DNA of 64,000 bases from Epiperipatus broadwayi. Its lineage: Eukaryota; Onychophora; Udeonychophora; Euonychophora; Peripatidae. Below the pieces are notes generated by a model. That model worked only from the letters and a program-made list of their open reading frames with translations, was not told the origin of the DNA and did not search any database. The position numbers were made by a program, and so were the translations under genes. How positions within the stretch are numbered: the first letter of the stretch is position 1; each line of letters starts with the position of its first letter. The DNA lies in assembly GCA_028023455.1 (NCBI GenBank), contig JAQFVV010012496.1:1364001-1428000 (forward strand), in the 5' to 3' direction. Below are positions 11,030-21,544 of this stretch, piece by piece.

Positions 11030-11150
11030 CTTTTAATACACCAACGTCTTCTTGTTTTTGTATGAATACTATACAAATATACACCAACGTTTCGACTACA
11101 GTATTTAATATTATAGTCTTTATGAAGGAAACGGAAAAATAAAAATATAT
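11030..11150 (-). repeat. HHR-like remnant with CGAAACG
   Basis: Minus strand: CUUCAUAAA (decayed CUGAUGAAG), long hairpin GACUAUAAU...UGUAGUC, then GAAACGUUGGUG. The GACUA/UAGUC stem with CGAAACG recalls Penelope-associated HHR remnants. Core broken. Confidence 0.35.
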
Positions 11151-11354
11151 AACAATAAATATAAATATTAAATATTCGAACAATTCCAAATATATATATA
11201 ATGCTCTTTAAAAACAACAAACCCTTTCTATTACAACAATCTCAAAATCTTATCACGTTTTTAAATACTTGCAGAATTATCTAAAAATACCCACAAAAAA
11301 AATCTATTATCTTCTTTTTTCTTCATTTTCTATTAACATTCTATTCAATTCAGG

Positions 11355-11462
11355 TTTCATTAGCCGAGAGGTCATCGCAGCCGCCTTGCAAGCAAGTAGT
11401 TGGTTGCAGACGGTTGTGGGTTCGCATCCCGGTCGATGCTATGACATATGGAAAAAAAAAAA
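11355..11462 (+). mobile_element. tRNA-derived short SINE (copy T1)
   Basis: D-arm-like 'tagccgagaggtcatcgc', anticodon-like hairpin around 'gccttgcaagc', and B-box 'gggttcgcatccc', then 'gatgctatgacatatgg' and an A run. Subfamily with a longer variable region ('gtagttggttgcagacgg'), shared with the copies at 42778 and 57020. Confidence 0.75.
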
Positions 11463-11621
11463 TTTTTTTTTCACTACTTAAATTCCTTCCTTTATTATTC
11501 TTTCATAATATGATTTTGTACATTCCAAAGGCTTTATTTCAAAATCTTTAGGTTTAAACTTAGTGATATGATCAAAAACAGCAGAATTTTTATCATTTAA
11601 ATGCTGTTTTAATCTAGGTTG

Positions 11622-11719
11622 TTTTTTTCATGTGTCATAGCATCGGCCGAGAAGCGAACCCGCTAACCCGGGACAACTGCTTGTAAGGGCGGCTGTGCTG
11701 ACCTCTCGACCACCAATGC
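11622..11719 (-). mobile_element. tRNA-derived short SINE (copy T2)
   Basis: Full-length. Minus strand starts GCATTGGTGGTCGAGAGG (A box) and ends with B box GGGTTCGCTTC, GGCCGATGC, TATGACACATG and an A run. The first seven bases (GCATTGG) pair with CCGATGC, so the tRNA acceptor stem is retained. Confidence 0.8.
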
Positions 11720-12080
11720 TTGACTATTTCAATCTAGTTGCTAATTTATTTTTTGTAGTAATAGACTTTGTAAATAAAGTCTAAATATAATCGTATGACT
11801 CATGCCTTTATTTAGGCTCCTAGTGTGAAAATAGATTACACACTGGTAAGCATTAGGAAAATACCCCCCCCCCCCAAGATAATATTAAGTTAATAATTAT
11901 CGTTTTTATTTATTTAGGTTAAGCTCTGAAAGCCAATGCTAGTCTATATATATTTTTCACCAGTTTTAAGAATCTTGAAATATTATATCTTGTGATTTAT
12001 TTATAATGTTCAAAATGAATAATAAGTGATTAATTGCAGGATCGGGCATAAAAAAGTACTCTAAAAGTATCCTAAAATTA

Positions 12081-12971
12081 TGATCATTTATCACAATTTA
12101 CTTCCCGGAATGGCCATGTGGTGTTACCTTCACTGACCTAATTGTATCAAAATCACACGAGCATTTGTGTTTGAACATATTTAAGCTTACATGTGTGTAA
12201 TTTTAAGCTGATAGAGCTAACTATTGGTTAGCTATTGAGAAGGTAATAAATACCGATGTATAAGCTTTGCTGCAAAAATGGATGATCGAAATTTTGAGCA
12301 ATGCATTAATTTCAAATTTTGAATGAAAATCGGTAAATGTGCTACCGAAATTTTACAAATGTTGTAAGTGGCATATGGAGAAGATGTTATGAAGAAATGA
12401 AGTGTGTTTCAGTGGCATAAGAGGTGACGGATGATCTCAGAAGCGGACAGACAAAAACAACAATGACTGATGTTAATATTAACAAAGTGCGAGATGCAAT
12501 ATAGTCCGACAGATGACTAAGTGTGAGATTGGTAGCTAAAGAATAGCAAATTAATCAAGAAACAGACTAATTTTAAATAAAGAATTGAGCCCAAAAACTG
12601 AATCATTTATCATGATAAGGCACCAAGTCATAGTCTGCTCATAGTGACTTTTTGACCAAACAATTGATTACACCCTCCTGCCTATTCACCTGATTTAGTT
12701 CTCTATGATTTTTGGTTACTTCCAAAATTAAAAACTGCACTGAAAGAACAATGATTTTCTACTGTAACCGATATCCCACAGAATGTGAGACAGTTGCTCA
12801 ACTGTATTCCTGAAATGGAGATCCAGGTATGCATCCAGAAATAGGAATGCTATTTTAATCAGTGTATAGATGCACAAGGGGACTACTTTAAAGGCGACAG
12901 AAGCCACGAGTGTACACCTCAACATGTATATTTTATAAAAGTGCATTCCGGGTATCAAATTGTCACAATGC
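12081..12971 (+). mobile_element. mariner-family DNA transposon
   Basis: Imperfect terminal inverted repeats share 'acaattt' and 'cccggaatg' (left about 12094-12112, right about 12942-12962). TA lies at both outer edges (12079-12080 and 12972-12973). The transposase inside is dead. Confidence 0.75.
12278..12940 (+). pseudogene. mariner transposase pseudogene
   Basis: The start reads MDDRNFEQCINFKF, then in shifted frames KIGKCATEILQML, a helix-turn-helix region (12350-12540), and a C-terminal part with YSPDLV.YDFWLLPKLK (12690-12735), ALKEQ, FSTVTDIPQNV, IPEMEIQ and DAQGDYFKGD (12860-12895). This order matches mariner DNA-binding and catalytic domains. The centre, with most of the DDE/D core (about 100-130 codons), is missing, and several stops and shifts interrupt the rest. 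It cannot encode an active transposase. Confidence 0.85.
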
Positions 12972-13464
12972 GTATATGTTTGATAACAAATCAAAAAAAA
13001 AAAAAAATGGCAAGACAAAAGTGATCAATCTAATTACACAGTTTATCAACAAGAATAAAGTTGGGTCGTAATTATGACTACAAAAAAACACGCAAACAAT
13101 GGATTTATGCATGCAACAACTGTGGTGATAAACAGGAAAAGATTTTTCACTCAGCAATATACAGATAACAGGCTAATTAATGAATACAATAATTGTCCCA
13201 CAACATGTGAATTTACCACCTAGATTTCTGTAAACATAATTTTAATATTTAAAAAAAAATCATAATTTAATGTGCAACTGTATGAGTGTGCAGTCATGAA
13301 TCCTCTCTCAACCAGTCTCCATTTTATACACTCAATCGTGGTGTTGTTTTATCTCATTTTATTATTGTATTGATTTCTTCATAACTATATTATTTTATAT
13401 ATATATATTATTATTTGTTGGTTGTCTTGACATATATTTTTAAAATTTAAATTGTATACTAGAT

Positions 13465-13876
13465 GTGTTTAATATATCATACCATTTCCAACCTTCTTAT
13501 ACACCTAACATTACTACTTTTTATACCAAAACTTTACTCTTACAGTTTCAACTGTCCTACAGTCATCATCAGAGCTACGATGTCCAAATATATAATCATA
13601 TGATTAATACATTTTATACATATATTTATACACATAATCAAAATATACATCTTAACCTGACCATTATAAATAATCATTTTCCATTTTATTATTCTATCTT
13701 AATGAATTTTTTTTTTTTTATTATATATAAATATATGTATAAAATGTATTAATTGTACGATTATATATTTGGATGATGACTGCAGGACAGTCGAAACTGT
13801 AAGAGTAAAGTTTTGGTATAAAAAATAGTATTGTTAGGTGTATAAGAAGGTTGGAAATGGTATATGTAAATATAGA
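13465..13876. repeat. Family C foldback with two HHR-like hairpins
   Basis: Arms of about 160 bp (13468-13630 and 13730-13865) mirror each other: 'ccatttccaaccttcttata' against 'tataagaaggttggaaatgg'. Left arm, minus strand (13538-13575): CUGAUGA, stem GACUG/CAGUU, GAAA, CUGUA. Right arm, plus strand (13771-13805): GGAUGA box, GACUG-CAGGA-CAGUC, GAAA. Stem I is weak. A related copy is at 40745-40965. Confidence 0.65.
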
Positions 13877-14266
13877 AATCAATACATAAATATTTGAAAA
13901 CCAGGCACTCTTCACAAACTTGGGAGCTTAATTGTAAATATAGAGGATTTGAACTCAGATTTTCAAGCACCCTTCAACTATGCACACTATCTCATACAAC
14001 TGAAACGCATGACCACACACATGTAGAAAAGATTAATAATCACCAATAAACGTATTTCATGCTAAACCAGCACTCATCAGTTGGTCCAGACTATCATCTC
14101 TCACACACATATATAGTCAATGCTCAGTTTATATTAAGATAGCAAATCTTCATACTTTAATGGACAGGCTTCAATCCACTGCAACCTCCAACTTTTCAGC
14201 CATCCATATCATTGAAAATCTGATGATGAAAACTCAAATCCCATGCTGATGCTAATCAATACATAA
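13877..14266 (-). mobile_element. Family B element (364 bp) between 13-bp target duplications
   Basis: The insert 13890-14253 begins 'atatttgaaaaccaggcac' and ends 'ccatgctgatgct'. Both sides carry 'aatcaatacataa' (13877-13889 and 14254-14266). The sister sequence of the C foldback at 40745-40980 has one uninterrupted 'aatcaatacataaggaaagg', which is a paralogous empty site. A 13-bp duplication fits non-LTR-style target-primed insertion. The element contains one hammerhead (14042-14085, minus strand). Confidence 0.8.
14042..14085 (-). ncRNA. Hammerhead ribozyme motif, family B (copy B5)
   Basis: ACCAA/UUGGU stem I, CUGAUGA, stem II GUGCU-GGUUU-AGCAU, GAAA. Stem III AUACGUUU has one mismatch. 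All core residues intact. Confidence 0.8.
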
Positions 14267-14512
14267 GGAAAGGAGGTGTGTATATACATGTTAGAGGGTT
14301 TGTTATTATCTATGGTTGCAGGTTTACCAAACAAAGACTTGGAAACAAATGCAGTGGCTATGAAGGAATACTGTGTATTCACTTATTTTCATGAAAAAAT
14401 AAAATTCCAAATATGCAAATATATATATATTCCCATAACTACATTCCTGGAAGTATATTATAAGATTGCCATTGATATTTTCAATTGTTGAGGCTTAAAA
14501 TACAATTTACAA

Positions 14513-14650
14513 AATTTTTTTCATCTTTTTTTTTTTAAATGTCATAGCATCGGCGGGGACGCGAACCCGCAACCCGGGCAACTGCCTGCAAGTGCAAGGC
14601 AGTCGCGCTGACCTCTCGACCACCAATGCAAGACATTTTTTTCATCTTTA
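14513..14650 (-). mobile_element. tRNA-derived short SINE (copy T3) with target duplication
   Basis: tRNA-like part at 14547-14629: A box TGGTCGAGAGG, B box GGGTTCGCGTCCC, acceptor GCATTGG/CCGATGC. The tail points left (T run). Flanks share 'ttttttcatcttt' on both sides, about a 13-bp duplication. Confidence 0.85.
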
Positions 14651-15055
14651 TGATTTCATGAATAGATAATGTCGATTTCATGAATAGATAATGTCTGTTA
14701 GTTTCCATTAGCAAAAATGTACAATTTTATATAAAATTTTAAAATAGTTGTTTACTTCAACATTTCAAATTATTTATTTTTCATAAATGAAAAGTTACGG
14801 TTTTTGAAAATTAATTCAAAATCCTTTAGAAAGAATTTTAATAATTGAAGTATATTTAAATTTTATTGTAATTATAAAACTTATATTAAGACGTCTTTAC
14901 TGTTTAATTTTTAAGATAAATTAGTTTTAATTAAGTCCCCCAACTTGTTTCATTTACTTGCTCTGCCTAATTTTTTCATTCTCAAATTACAATTCAAATT
15001 TGTGGGAAAACTATTCGGGGAAATAAAATCACGTTGTACATTATTTGATTCTGTA
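14651..15055. other. Unassigned AT-rich spacer
   Basis: Only a short direct repeat of 'tttcatgaatagataatgtc' (14666-14696). Nothing else recognised. Confidence 0.45.
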
Positions 15056-15112
15056 ATATAGGGTATATGAGCACAGACTTTCACATGATCCACCACTCTC
15101 CACTCTATCTAA
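15056..15112. repeat. Family B end fragment
   Basis: 'gggtatatgagcacagactt' and 'caccactctccactctatct' match the outer end of the foldback at 2803. No ribozyme. Confidence 0.6.
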
Positions 15113-15155
15113 AAAAATTTATATTTCAAATGATGATTTTCAGTGTTCAATATGG

Positions 15156-15285
15156 CAAAAAATTGATAGTTGTCAAGCATTGGTGGTCGAGAGACAGCGA
15201 CAGCTGCTTTACAAGCAGTTGTTCAGGGTTAGCGGGTTCGCTTCCCGGCTGATGCGATGACACATGAGGGGGAAAAAAATTGATA
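15156..15285 (+). mobile_element. tRNA-derived short SINE (copy T4) with target duplication
   Basis: tRNA-like part at 15177-15255 (GCATTGG ... B box GGGTTCGCTTCCC ... GATGC), then 'gatgacacatg' and an A run. 'aaaaaattgatagtt' is present on both sides (about 15156-15170 and 15274-15288), a roughly 15-bp duplication. Confidence 0.85.
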
Positions 15286-16256
15286 GTTTTATAAATACTG
15301 TACAATTTAAAATACTCGTCTACTTTTAAGAATTCGGCTTTATTTTTTAGAAGTGAAAACAGACATTATGATCTTTGAAAAGAATTTTATAACTATTATT
15401 CTTCATTTTATTATGCAAACTTGTAACACATGGATTTTTTAAAAAAAATCCCAAAGAAAAAAATTACAGGACTGTTATTTGACAATGTCTCTTTATTAAT
15501 TAATTTCATGTAATCTGAAATAACGTTCTTTTGTAATCTAGAGCTTTCAATATTAACTAAGTGCTACAGCTTAAGAAAATTGATAAACAGTATTCATATT
15601 TTGAATTGATAATTGCAGACAAGATCAAAGTTAAAGAAGTGAAAATCTTGTGGGACATGACTAATATTTACATGATAATAAGAATAATTTGGTGAACTAA
15701 ATCTTCACCTAGAAATTTGTAAATCCAATCACTGATGACTAAAAACAAATATTTAGCTTTAATAAATGTCTTTAAACTAAGATAAGAAATCAAATGAGAT
15801 ATGAATTATCTGGAGGACTTATTGAGAGTCGAAATGCATATGTTTAGTGGGAATAATATTAATGTAAATAAAGTTTACAATTTCTAGAAAACGAAAAAAA
15901 AAAGTTGAATGAAAATATTTTCTGCAATAAGATTTGCATTTAAATCATTCATAATAAAATTCTTATTGAGATTTTTTATGAGATTATTACTCTTATTATA
16001 CTGCCCAGTAGTAATCATTTTCTAAAAAAAAAATACATTTCATGTTAGTCTCACGCAGGCTAATTCACAACATCAATACTAATAGATTCTTTGACTTACA
16101 GAATAGAATTCTGACTCACAATATTCCACAGCTTAGACATTTATGGTATTCTGAAAAGTTTTCAGTAGCATAACAGTTAAACAGTGTTAATACTATTATA
16201 TACACATCTTTTCACTTCTATTTCTTTTTAAATTATAGCTCCATGATAATAAATAT
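15286..16256. other. Unassigned AT-rich spacer
   Basis: No recognisable gene or repeat family. Confidence 0.5.
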
Positions 16257-16443
16257 ATAAATTCAACATTCCTTTTCTTTTTAAAACTTGTTTTTATTCC
16301 AACTATAATAATTAAAGATAGGGAAGGAGGAAACTTGATAATGACTACAGAATGTAGTTGAAACGTTGTATTGGAAGGAGAAAGAAAATTATAGTTGGAA
16401 TAAAAACAAGTTTTAAAAAGAAAAGGAATGTTGAATTTATATA
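16257..16443. repeat. Family F foldback, about 53-bp identical arms around an HHR-like hairpin
   Basis: Left arm 16257-16309 ('aaattcaacattccttttct' onward) is the exact complement of 16390-16442. The centre (16334-16372) reads C-UUGAUAA, stem ACUAC-AGAAU-GUAGU, GAAACGUUGU, a hammerhead-like layout with the CUGAUGA box mutated. The near-perfect arms suggest a recent origin or gene conversion. Confidence 0.7.
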
Positions 16444-16871
16444 TTTGTTAATACTATTCTGAACATTTTTCAGTGTTTGACTTTTACATTCACAAATGCA
16501 GTTCTATTTATTCATATGAATTATAACATAGTACATAGAAGTAATTTATGATAGTTTCTTTTATTATTAAAATATAAAGAATCAATTATCATTAATACAA
16601 TTGCCTGATATAGATATTAAGGAAACAAAGAAAACAATGATAAAAAGGCAAGATAAAATTTTAAACATGATATACATTTTTATGAAATTACAAGGAAGAT
16701 AAAGTATGAAACCAAGTATAAATCTTCTTATAATGATAAAATATATATAATAGATGAAGATTACAACTCAACTCAATTTGCAAATGAGCTAGAAAAGATA
16801 AACAAACTATTAGAAAAAAAAAAAAGAAGCACAACGCAAACCTGTGTACAATAAGATGGATAATGCAGAGG
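16444..16871. other. Unassigned AT-rich spacer
   Basis: Nothing recognised. Confidence 0.5.
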
Positions 16872-16965
16872 TAAGACTCTCCATATAGTAGCATCACTTA
16901 GTGCAAGTCAGAGTAATCAATGGATGCAGGAAGGTTTGTGCCTAAAATTCCTATTCATCCAATAT

Positions 16966-17005
16966 CCCCAGACTAATTTCTACCTTGTGGTTTTCATCAG
17001 TGAGG
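16966..17005 (-). ncRNA. Hammerhead-like motif, family A
   Basis: CCUCA, CUGAUGA, weakened stem II (AACCACAAGGU), GAAA, UUAGUC, UGGGG. Core residues and C17 kept; stem II is poor. Confidence 0.5.
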
Positions 17006-17398
17006 AGCCTTGAATCAGAGGTCGCTGCACCTAGAGCTTAGGATCTACTACAACCTCCAGCAACCGTCTTTTACCTTATTAGCTAATTATAATGATTTTG
17101 GAATCCAAAATGAAAACACAATAATAATTTTCAATTCAAACTCATTAGTTTGTATAGTTATATAGATCTGAACTCAGTTCAGCATCTATACATTTTAATG
17201 TCTTTGCTCTTTAATAATGACAGTCACCATAATCCTCTAGGGCAGGATTGGTATTAAACCATTAAACATAACACGTTCACTATTCTTTATGCTTACACAG
17301 GGGCAAAACTCTTCATACAGTAGCACCCCTCAGTGCAAGCCGGAGTAATCAATGGATACAGGAAAGTTTGTGCATAAAAATCCTTATCTAGTCAATAT

Positions 17399-17438
17399 CC
17401 CCAGATAAGTTTCTAGCTTGTGGTTTTCATCAGCGAGG
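17399..17438 (-). ncRNA. Hammerhead-like motif, family A
   Basis: CCUCG, CUGAUGA, AACCACAAGCU, GAAA, CUUAUC, UGGGG. Core kept; stem III disturbed. Confidence 0.5.
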
Positions 17439-17689
17439 AACCTTCGATCTGAGCGCACTGCACTTAGATCATAGGATCTAATGTATAATTGTGGAATACA
17501 AATGAGAAGAGCATAAAAAATTACTGTTCTTATGATAAAAACAGTTTACAATAAAATAGATAGTGTCTAAAGATCGTTTAAAGGTTTGCAATGATGACAT
17601 TCTATTTGCAGTTATGTATGCTGGACTATTTCATCATTTAATTAAATTAGTTTTTAGGGGGAAAAAAAATCACATTATTATACTTTTCT

Positions 17690-17875
17690 AAATACATTCA
17701 AATATTAATAATAATACCCAAGTTAGTATAGAAAACAACATTTTGAAAGGTATTCTTATCTCTTCGTCAGGAGTTGCTAGTCCAAGCAGTGACTAAAAGA
17801 AATGAACTGGCTAACCTTTTCGACTTTAGGTTGACACTCTACCCAACTAGTCTATTCTATCAAAGGCAAATGTCA
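17690..17875 (-). repeat. Family D fragment (old)
   Basis: Minus strand includes 'actcctgacgaagag' (CUGACGA box, GAAGAG...CUUUC) and a decayed tRNA-like block. Homologous in order to 20800-20970. Confidence 0.4.
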
Positions 17876-18219
17876 ATATAAATGGTATATACTTATCTAT
17901 AATGGTCTTCTTAATTCCTCCAATTTTTCTTTCCTTTTTTGTAAGAGTAAAAAAAAATCCTGTTTAATACTATTACATTATTAATCATTTTCTTATGATT
18001 ATACTAAATAATGATAATAATAATAATAGTGTCACAAGAAAATTAGATCTGATAGGAAAAATATTGTTCACTTTTACAATTAACTTAATTATACAATCTT
18101 CGGTCAAAATGTATTGTGTAGCCATATTATTGACTTAATAACAATCGTATATTTGGAAATATTTTTCAAAGGCAATAAGATGCTGTTACCATTAGATAAT
18201 TTACTAAGCCTCATTATTT

Positions 18220-18360
18220 TAATTTTATATTGGTGATTATTTATATTTTCAACATGTGTGTGATCAAGTGTGTCAGCAGTATGAGATAGCATGAGTAGTT
18301 GAGTGTCATGTGAAAGTCTGAGTTCAAACCCCCTATATATTACATATTAGATTGCAAGTA
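18220..18360 (+). repeat. Family B end fragment
   Basis: From 'tattggtgattatttatatt' to 'ccctatatattacat'. The hammerhead itself is missing upstream of the UUGGU segment. Confidence 0.65.
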
Positions 18361-20109
18361 TGAAAAAGCCTGTACTGTAGAAAAAAATTATATATTAAAA
18401 AGATTATTGTAAAATCATTTAATATTCACTGAAATTTTCACTTCATCATGAAAAAAAAAAAATGGTGTTAAATTATCACTCATAGATATTCTTATTTCAA
18501 CAGGTTAAAATGAAAAAATAACTTGGTATAGGTGACATTTTTCATCACCATAATCTACAAATTAAAAATATTTACTTTTGAGTGTAAAAATTATTTCTGC
18601 TGTTACATGCAGTGTGCTTACAGAATCTATAATTTTGGCAATCTACAAACTGGAATAAGAAAAAAAAAAATTAAAAATACTTATATTAAATATGAATTTA
18701 TTCAATTCCTTTTGTAAACTATTAAATAAATTTGACGCAAAAAAATAACCTCAGGAAAGCTAAGCCAAACAAGATTTTAAATATACAACATTCCTACTTT
18801 ATAATCAAAATTATTATCTATACAAGTGACAAAAATTACATTAACGCATAATATTAAACCTGTCTCCAATTCTTGCTAAAAATAATAATAATATTCTTGA
18901 TAATTCAAAATTATCAAGAAATTCATTAAAACTGTTTCGAAAACATAAAATCTGAATACTGTCTAAATATAAATATTGTGTATAATGAAGAGGTATGCTT
19001 CAGGCATAAATAGCACGTACAGGTGAGAGTATTTTCAGGACAGTTAAATGTGAAGTAATAATAATAATAATAATAGTTTAGAGGACAGTATTTTTATCTC
19101 TCTCTCTCTGTGTGTGTACAATTTTAACAAGTTTGGTTAAATGTTTTTAAACAAATAACATCTAAATTTCACTTTAAAAAGACAGTTCCCTCAAAACAAA
19201 ATGAAACAATAGACCATTTTTTTAAATAACCATGTTAACATCAATCAAAATTATTGGACACATGATATTATTGTAACCAACAATGCAAAACTGAGGATGA
19301 AAAATTCAAATTTTATTTAAATTGATTCTTGACTATTGAAGAATTTGATACCTTCTATTTCACTGAGTATTAAGTCAAATATAATACGGGTACTTGTGTG
19401 AGTTTTCCAGTAAACCAAGATGGTAGCTAATATTTTTGATAAATTCAGGTGGCCCAAAGATATTTACAAAAAAATGCTTTCTAAGAAACGTCAAATTTTA
19501 ATATTTACATTTAATTTTAATTATAGTTATTAAAAAAAATCATTGTGGAAAAATTAATTAACAATATTTACAATTTATTTTGTGGATTAACTAATTAACA
19601 GAAACAAGGCTATGACATATGGGTGTGCATGTTGTGCGGGGGCACAAAGGCTTCGCTACTGGAACCCAAGATAATAATTAATAAAATTTATTTGCAAATA
19701 AAATTGTTTACATTTTAGAATCATTTCATCGTTAGAAATGCATTCTGAGTGTAATTTTTTTTCTTTAAATATATTTAAACTCATTTATCACAATTACCCA
19801 AGCTTTAAATTTCTAGGTACGAGCTCAAAATATACTACATATGTAGTCTTATCTTTATACTAAAACCAAGGAAACATATTTTTCACTATTCAAAGGACTG
19901 TATTAGCTAATGTGTCAAAATACATAAAATTGTTTACCTTCGATTTGATTTTGCCATAATTTCAATTTCATTTGGAAGGTTGGGTATTTATGTAGAATCC
20001 CTGTCACAAGCTTGCCAGATGTTTAACTTTAAATAATCCATTTCCAGGGGTTTCCAAACATGGTATAAACAATATGGCTGACTCTAGGTTATTGTATTCA
20101 ATATTTTTT
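18361..20109. other. Unassigned AT-rich spacer with microsatellites
   Basis: An AAT run at about 19056-19075 and CT/GT runs at about 19098-19118. No gene recognised. Confidence 0.5.
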
Positions 20110-20195
20110 TTCTTCTCATGTGTCATAGCATCAGCCGGGAAGCGAACCTGCTGTAAAGCAGCCGTCGCTGACCTCTCGACCACCAATGCTTGACT
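20110..20195 (-). mobile_element. tRNA-derived short SINE (copy T5), internally deleted
   Basis: tRNA-like part 20128-20189. A box TGGTCGAGAGG and the 3' end GCTGATGC are present; about 18 bp including half of the B box region is missing ('gcgaacctgctgtaaagc'). Confidence 0.75.
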
Positions 20196-20789
20196 ATTTT
20201 TTTATTTTATTTAGTAAAATGATAAAGAAACACAAAAGTTCAAAGAGTTGTAAGTAAACTGTTTTTTAATGTAAATGCAATAAAGAAAATAAAATAAAAA
20301 AACCATGATTAAACAAACTATAACAAACATGTTTATTCATGGCGGCAGACAGGCACTATCCCCTAATTTTGAAAATATTCCACTCATCTTGTTCTATCGA
20401 TAGAAGATTCCAAATTTTAATTATATCACCAAAAGGTTTAAAAAATCATGATAATTTAACCACGTGTTAAATGTTTGGACATTACGTTGTGAATGGAATT
20501 TGTTAAAGAATGAATTCAAATTTTTTAAAATTAACATCCAATTTAAAATACATTCAATACTTTTTAAAGGATAGCAAGCTACACATGTTCGAGAAAAAAA
20601 AATGTAAACAAAAACTTTGACCATGTTCGAGAAAATAATTTAGCGGGGGGGGGGGGGAAGTAAACAAATCCTTCAATGATTCCTGAAGGTTTGTGATAAT
20701 GATGTTTTAATTGTATTTACGTATTGGGCTATTTCCATCATATAATATGAGTATTGAATGTCTCTTAAAAAATTTAACTTTAAATATTC
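20196..20789. other. Unassigned spacer
   Basis: Contains a 14-G run near 20645. No gene recognised. Confidence 0.45.
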
Positions 20790-21190
20790 CAAATACATTC
20801 AACTCTTGGTTATAGCACATCAAACAGGTTAGTATATGCACAACATTTTGAGAGGTATTATTCCCCCCTCTTCTTCAGGTGTTGCTGGCCTGACCAGTGA
20901 CAGTACTAGCATAGGAATCGAATCTTGACCCTTAGATTCTTGAGTATTGAATTTTAATGATAATGCCTTTGGCAAGATGGCTCAATTGGTTAGAGCGTTA
21001 TCTTAAAATTTCAATACTCCAAGAATCTAAGGATCCAAATTCAATTCCCATGCTAGTACTGTCACTGGTCAGGCCAGCAACATCTGAAGAAGAGGGGAGA
21101 ATCATACCTCTCGAAACATTGTGCATATACTAACCTGTTTGATGTGCTATTACTAACAGTTGAATGTATTTGGAATATTTAAATAAAGTT
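20790..21190. repeat. Family D foldback: tRNA-like head plus HHR-like tail in inverted arms
   Basis: Arms of roughly 170-190 bp: 'catcaaacaggttagtata' on the left, 'tatactaacctgtttgatg' on the right. Right arm, plus strand: tRNA-like 'atggctcaattggttagagc' (A box, 20978-20997), B-box-like 'aaattcaattcccatgc', then CUGAAGA (21084-21090), hairpin GAGG...CCUC, C-GAAA-CAUUGUG (21113 on). Comparable in plan to SINE-like repeats that carry both a pol III promoter and a hammerhead, such as schistosome Sm-alpha. The position of H17 would be G, so cleavage is doubtful. Confidence 0.6.
20972..21050 (+). other. tRNA-like pol III promoter region of family D
   Basis: A-box-like GGCTCAATTGGTTAGAGC and B-box-like CAAATTCAATTCCC at tRNA spacing. 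No foldable acceptor stem seen, so not a functional tRNA gene. Confidence 0.5.
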
Positions 21191-21544
21191 AAATTTTCCT
21201 AAACACATTCAAAACTCATATTAGATTATGGAAATACTCAAATATATAAATATAATTAAATACTTCCCCACTGAAAATGAATTATTTACAATAAAATGCC
21301 TGGCAAGCTTTCAGCAGGGATCTACGTAAGTACCAAATGTTATTATGGTTTGAAACATTGTATAGAAAAGTTGGTTTTCATCTTGAAGATGCATGTTCAA
21401 TTAATTTAAATGAGCAATACAACTAAAAATGTTAAACATGTAAGCCAGTTTTCACTGTCAAGTTCCTACATAAATTTGTTTTTGATACTATAAACAATTT
21501 GATATATTGCAAATCATTAAAGAAAGCGTTTAAATATTTGACCT
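21191..21544. other. Unassigned spacer
   Basis: Nothing recognised. Confidence 0.45.

Larger units (their letters stand above)
16872..17480. repeat. Family A, two direct tandem units
   Basis: The first unit runs from 'agactctccatatagtagca' (16875) to about 17303. The second head follows at once ('caaaactcttcatacagtag', 17304) and is cut at about 17480. Minus-strand HHR-like motifs: 16966-17005 and 17399-17438. Confidence 0.75.

Noticed and set aside
11640-11719. Functional tRNA gene
   Set aside because: The tRNA-like parts are dispersed with A tails and target duplications, and have a non-standard variable region; they fit a SINE.
21084-21125. Family D tail as an active hammerhead
   Set aside because: The base at the cleavage position would be G and stem I does not pair well; kept only as HHR-like.
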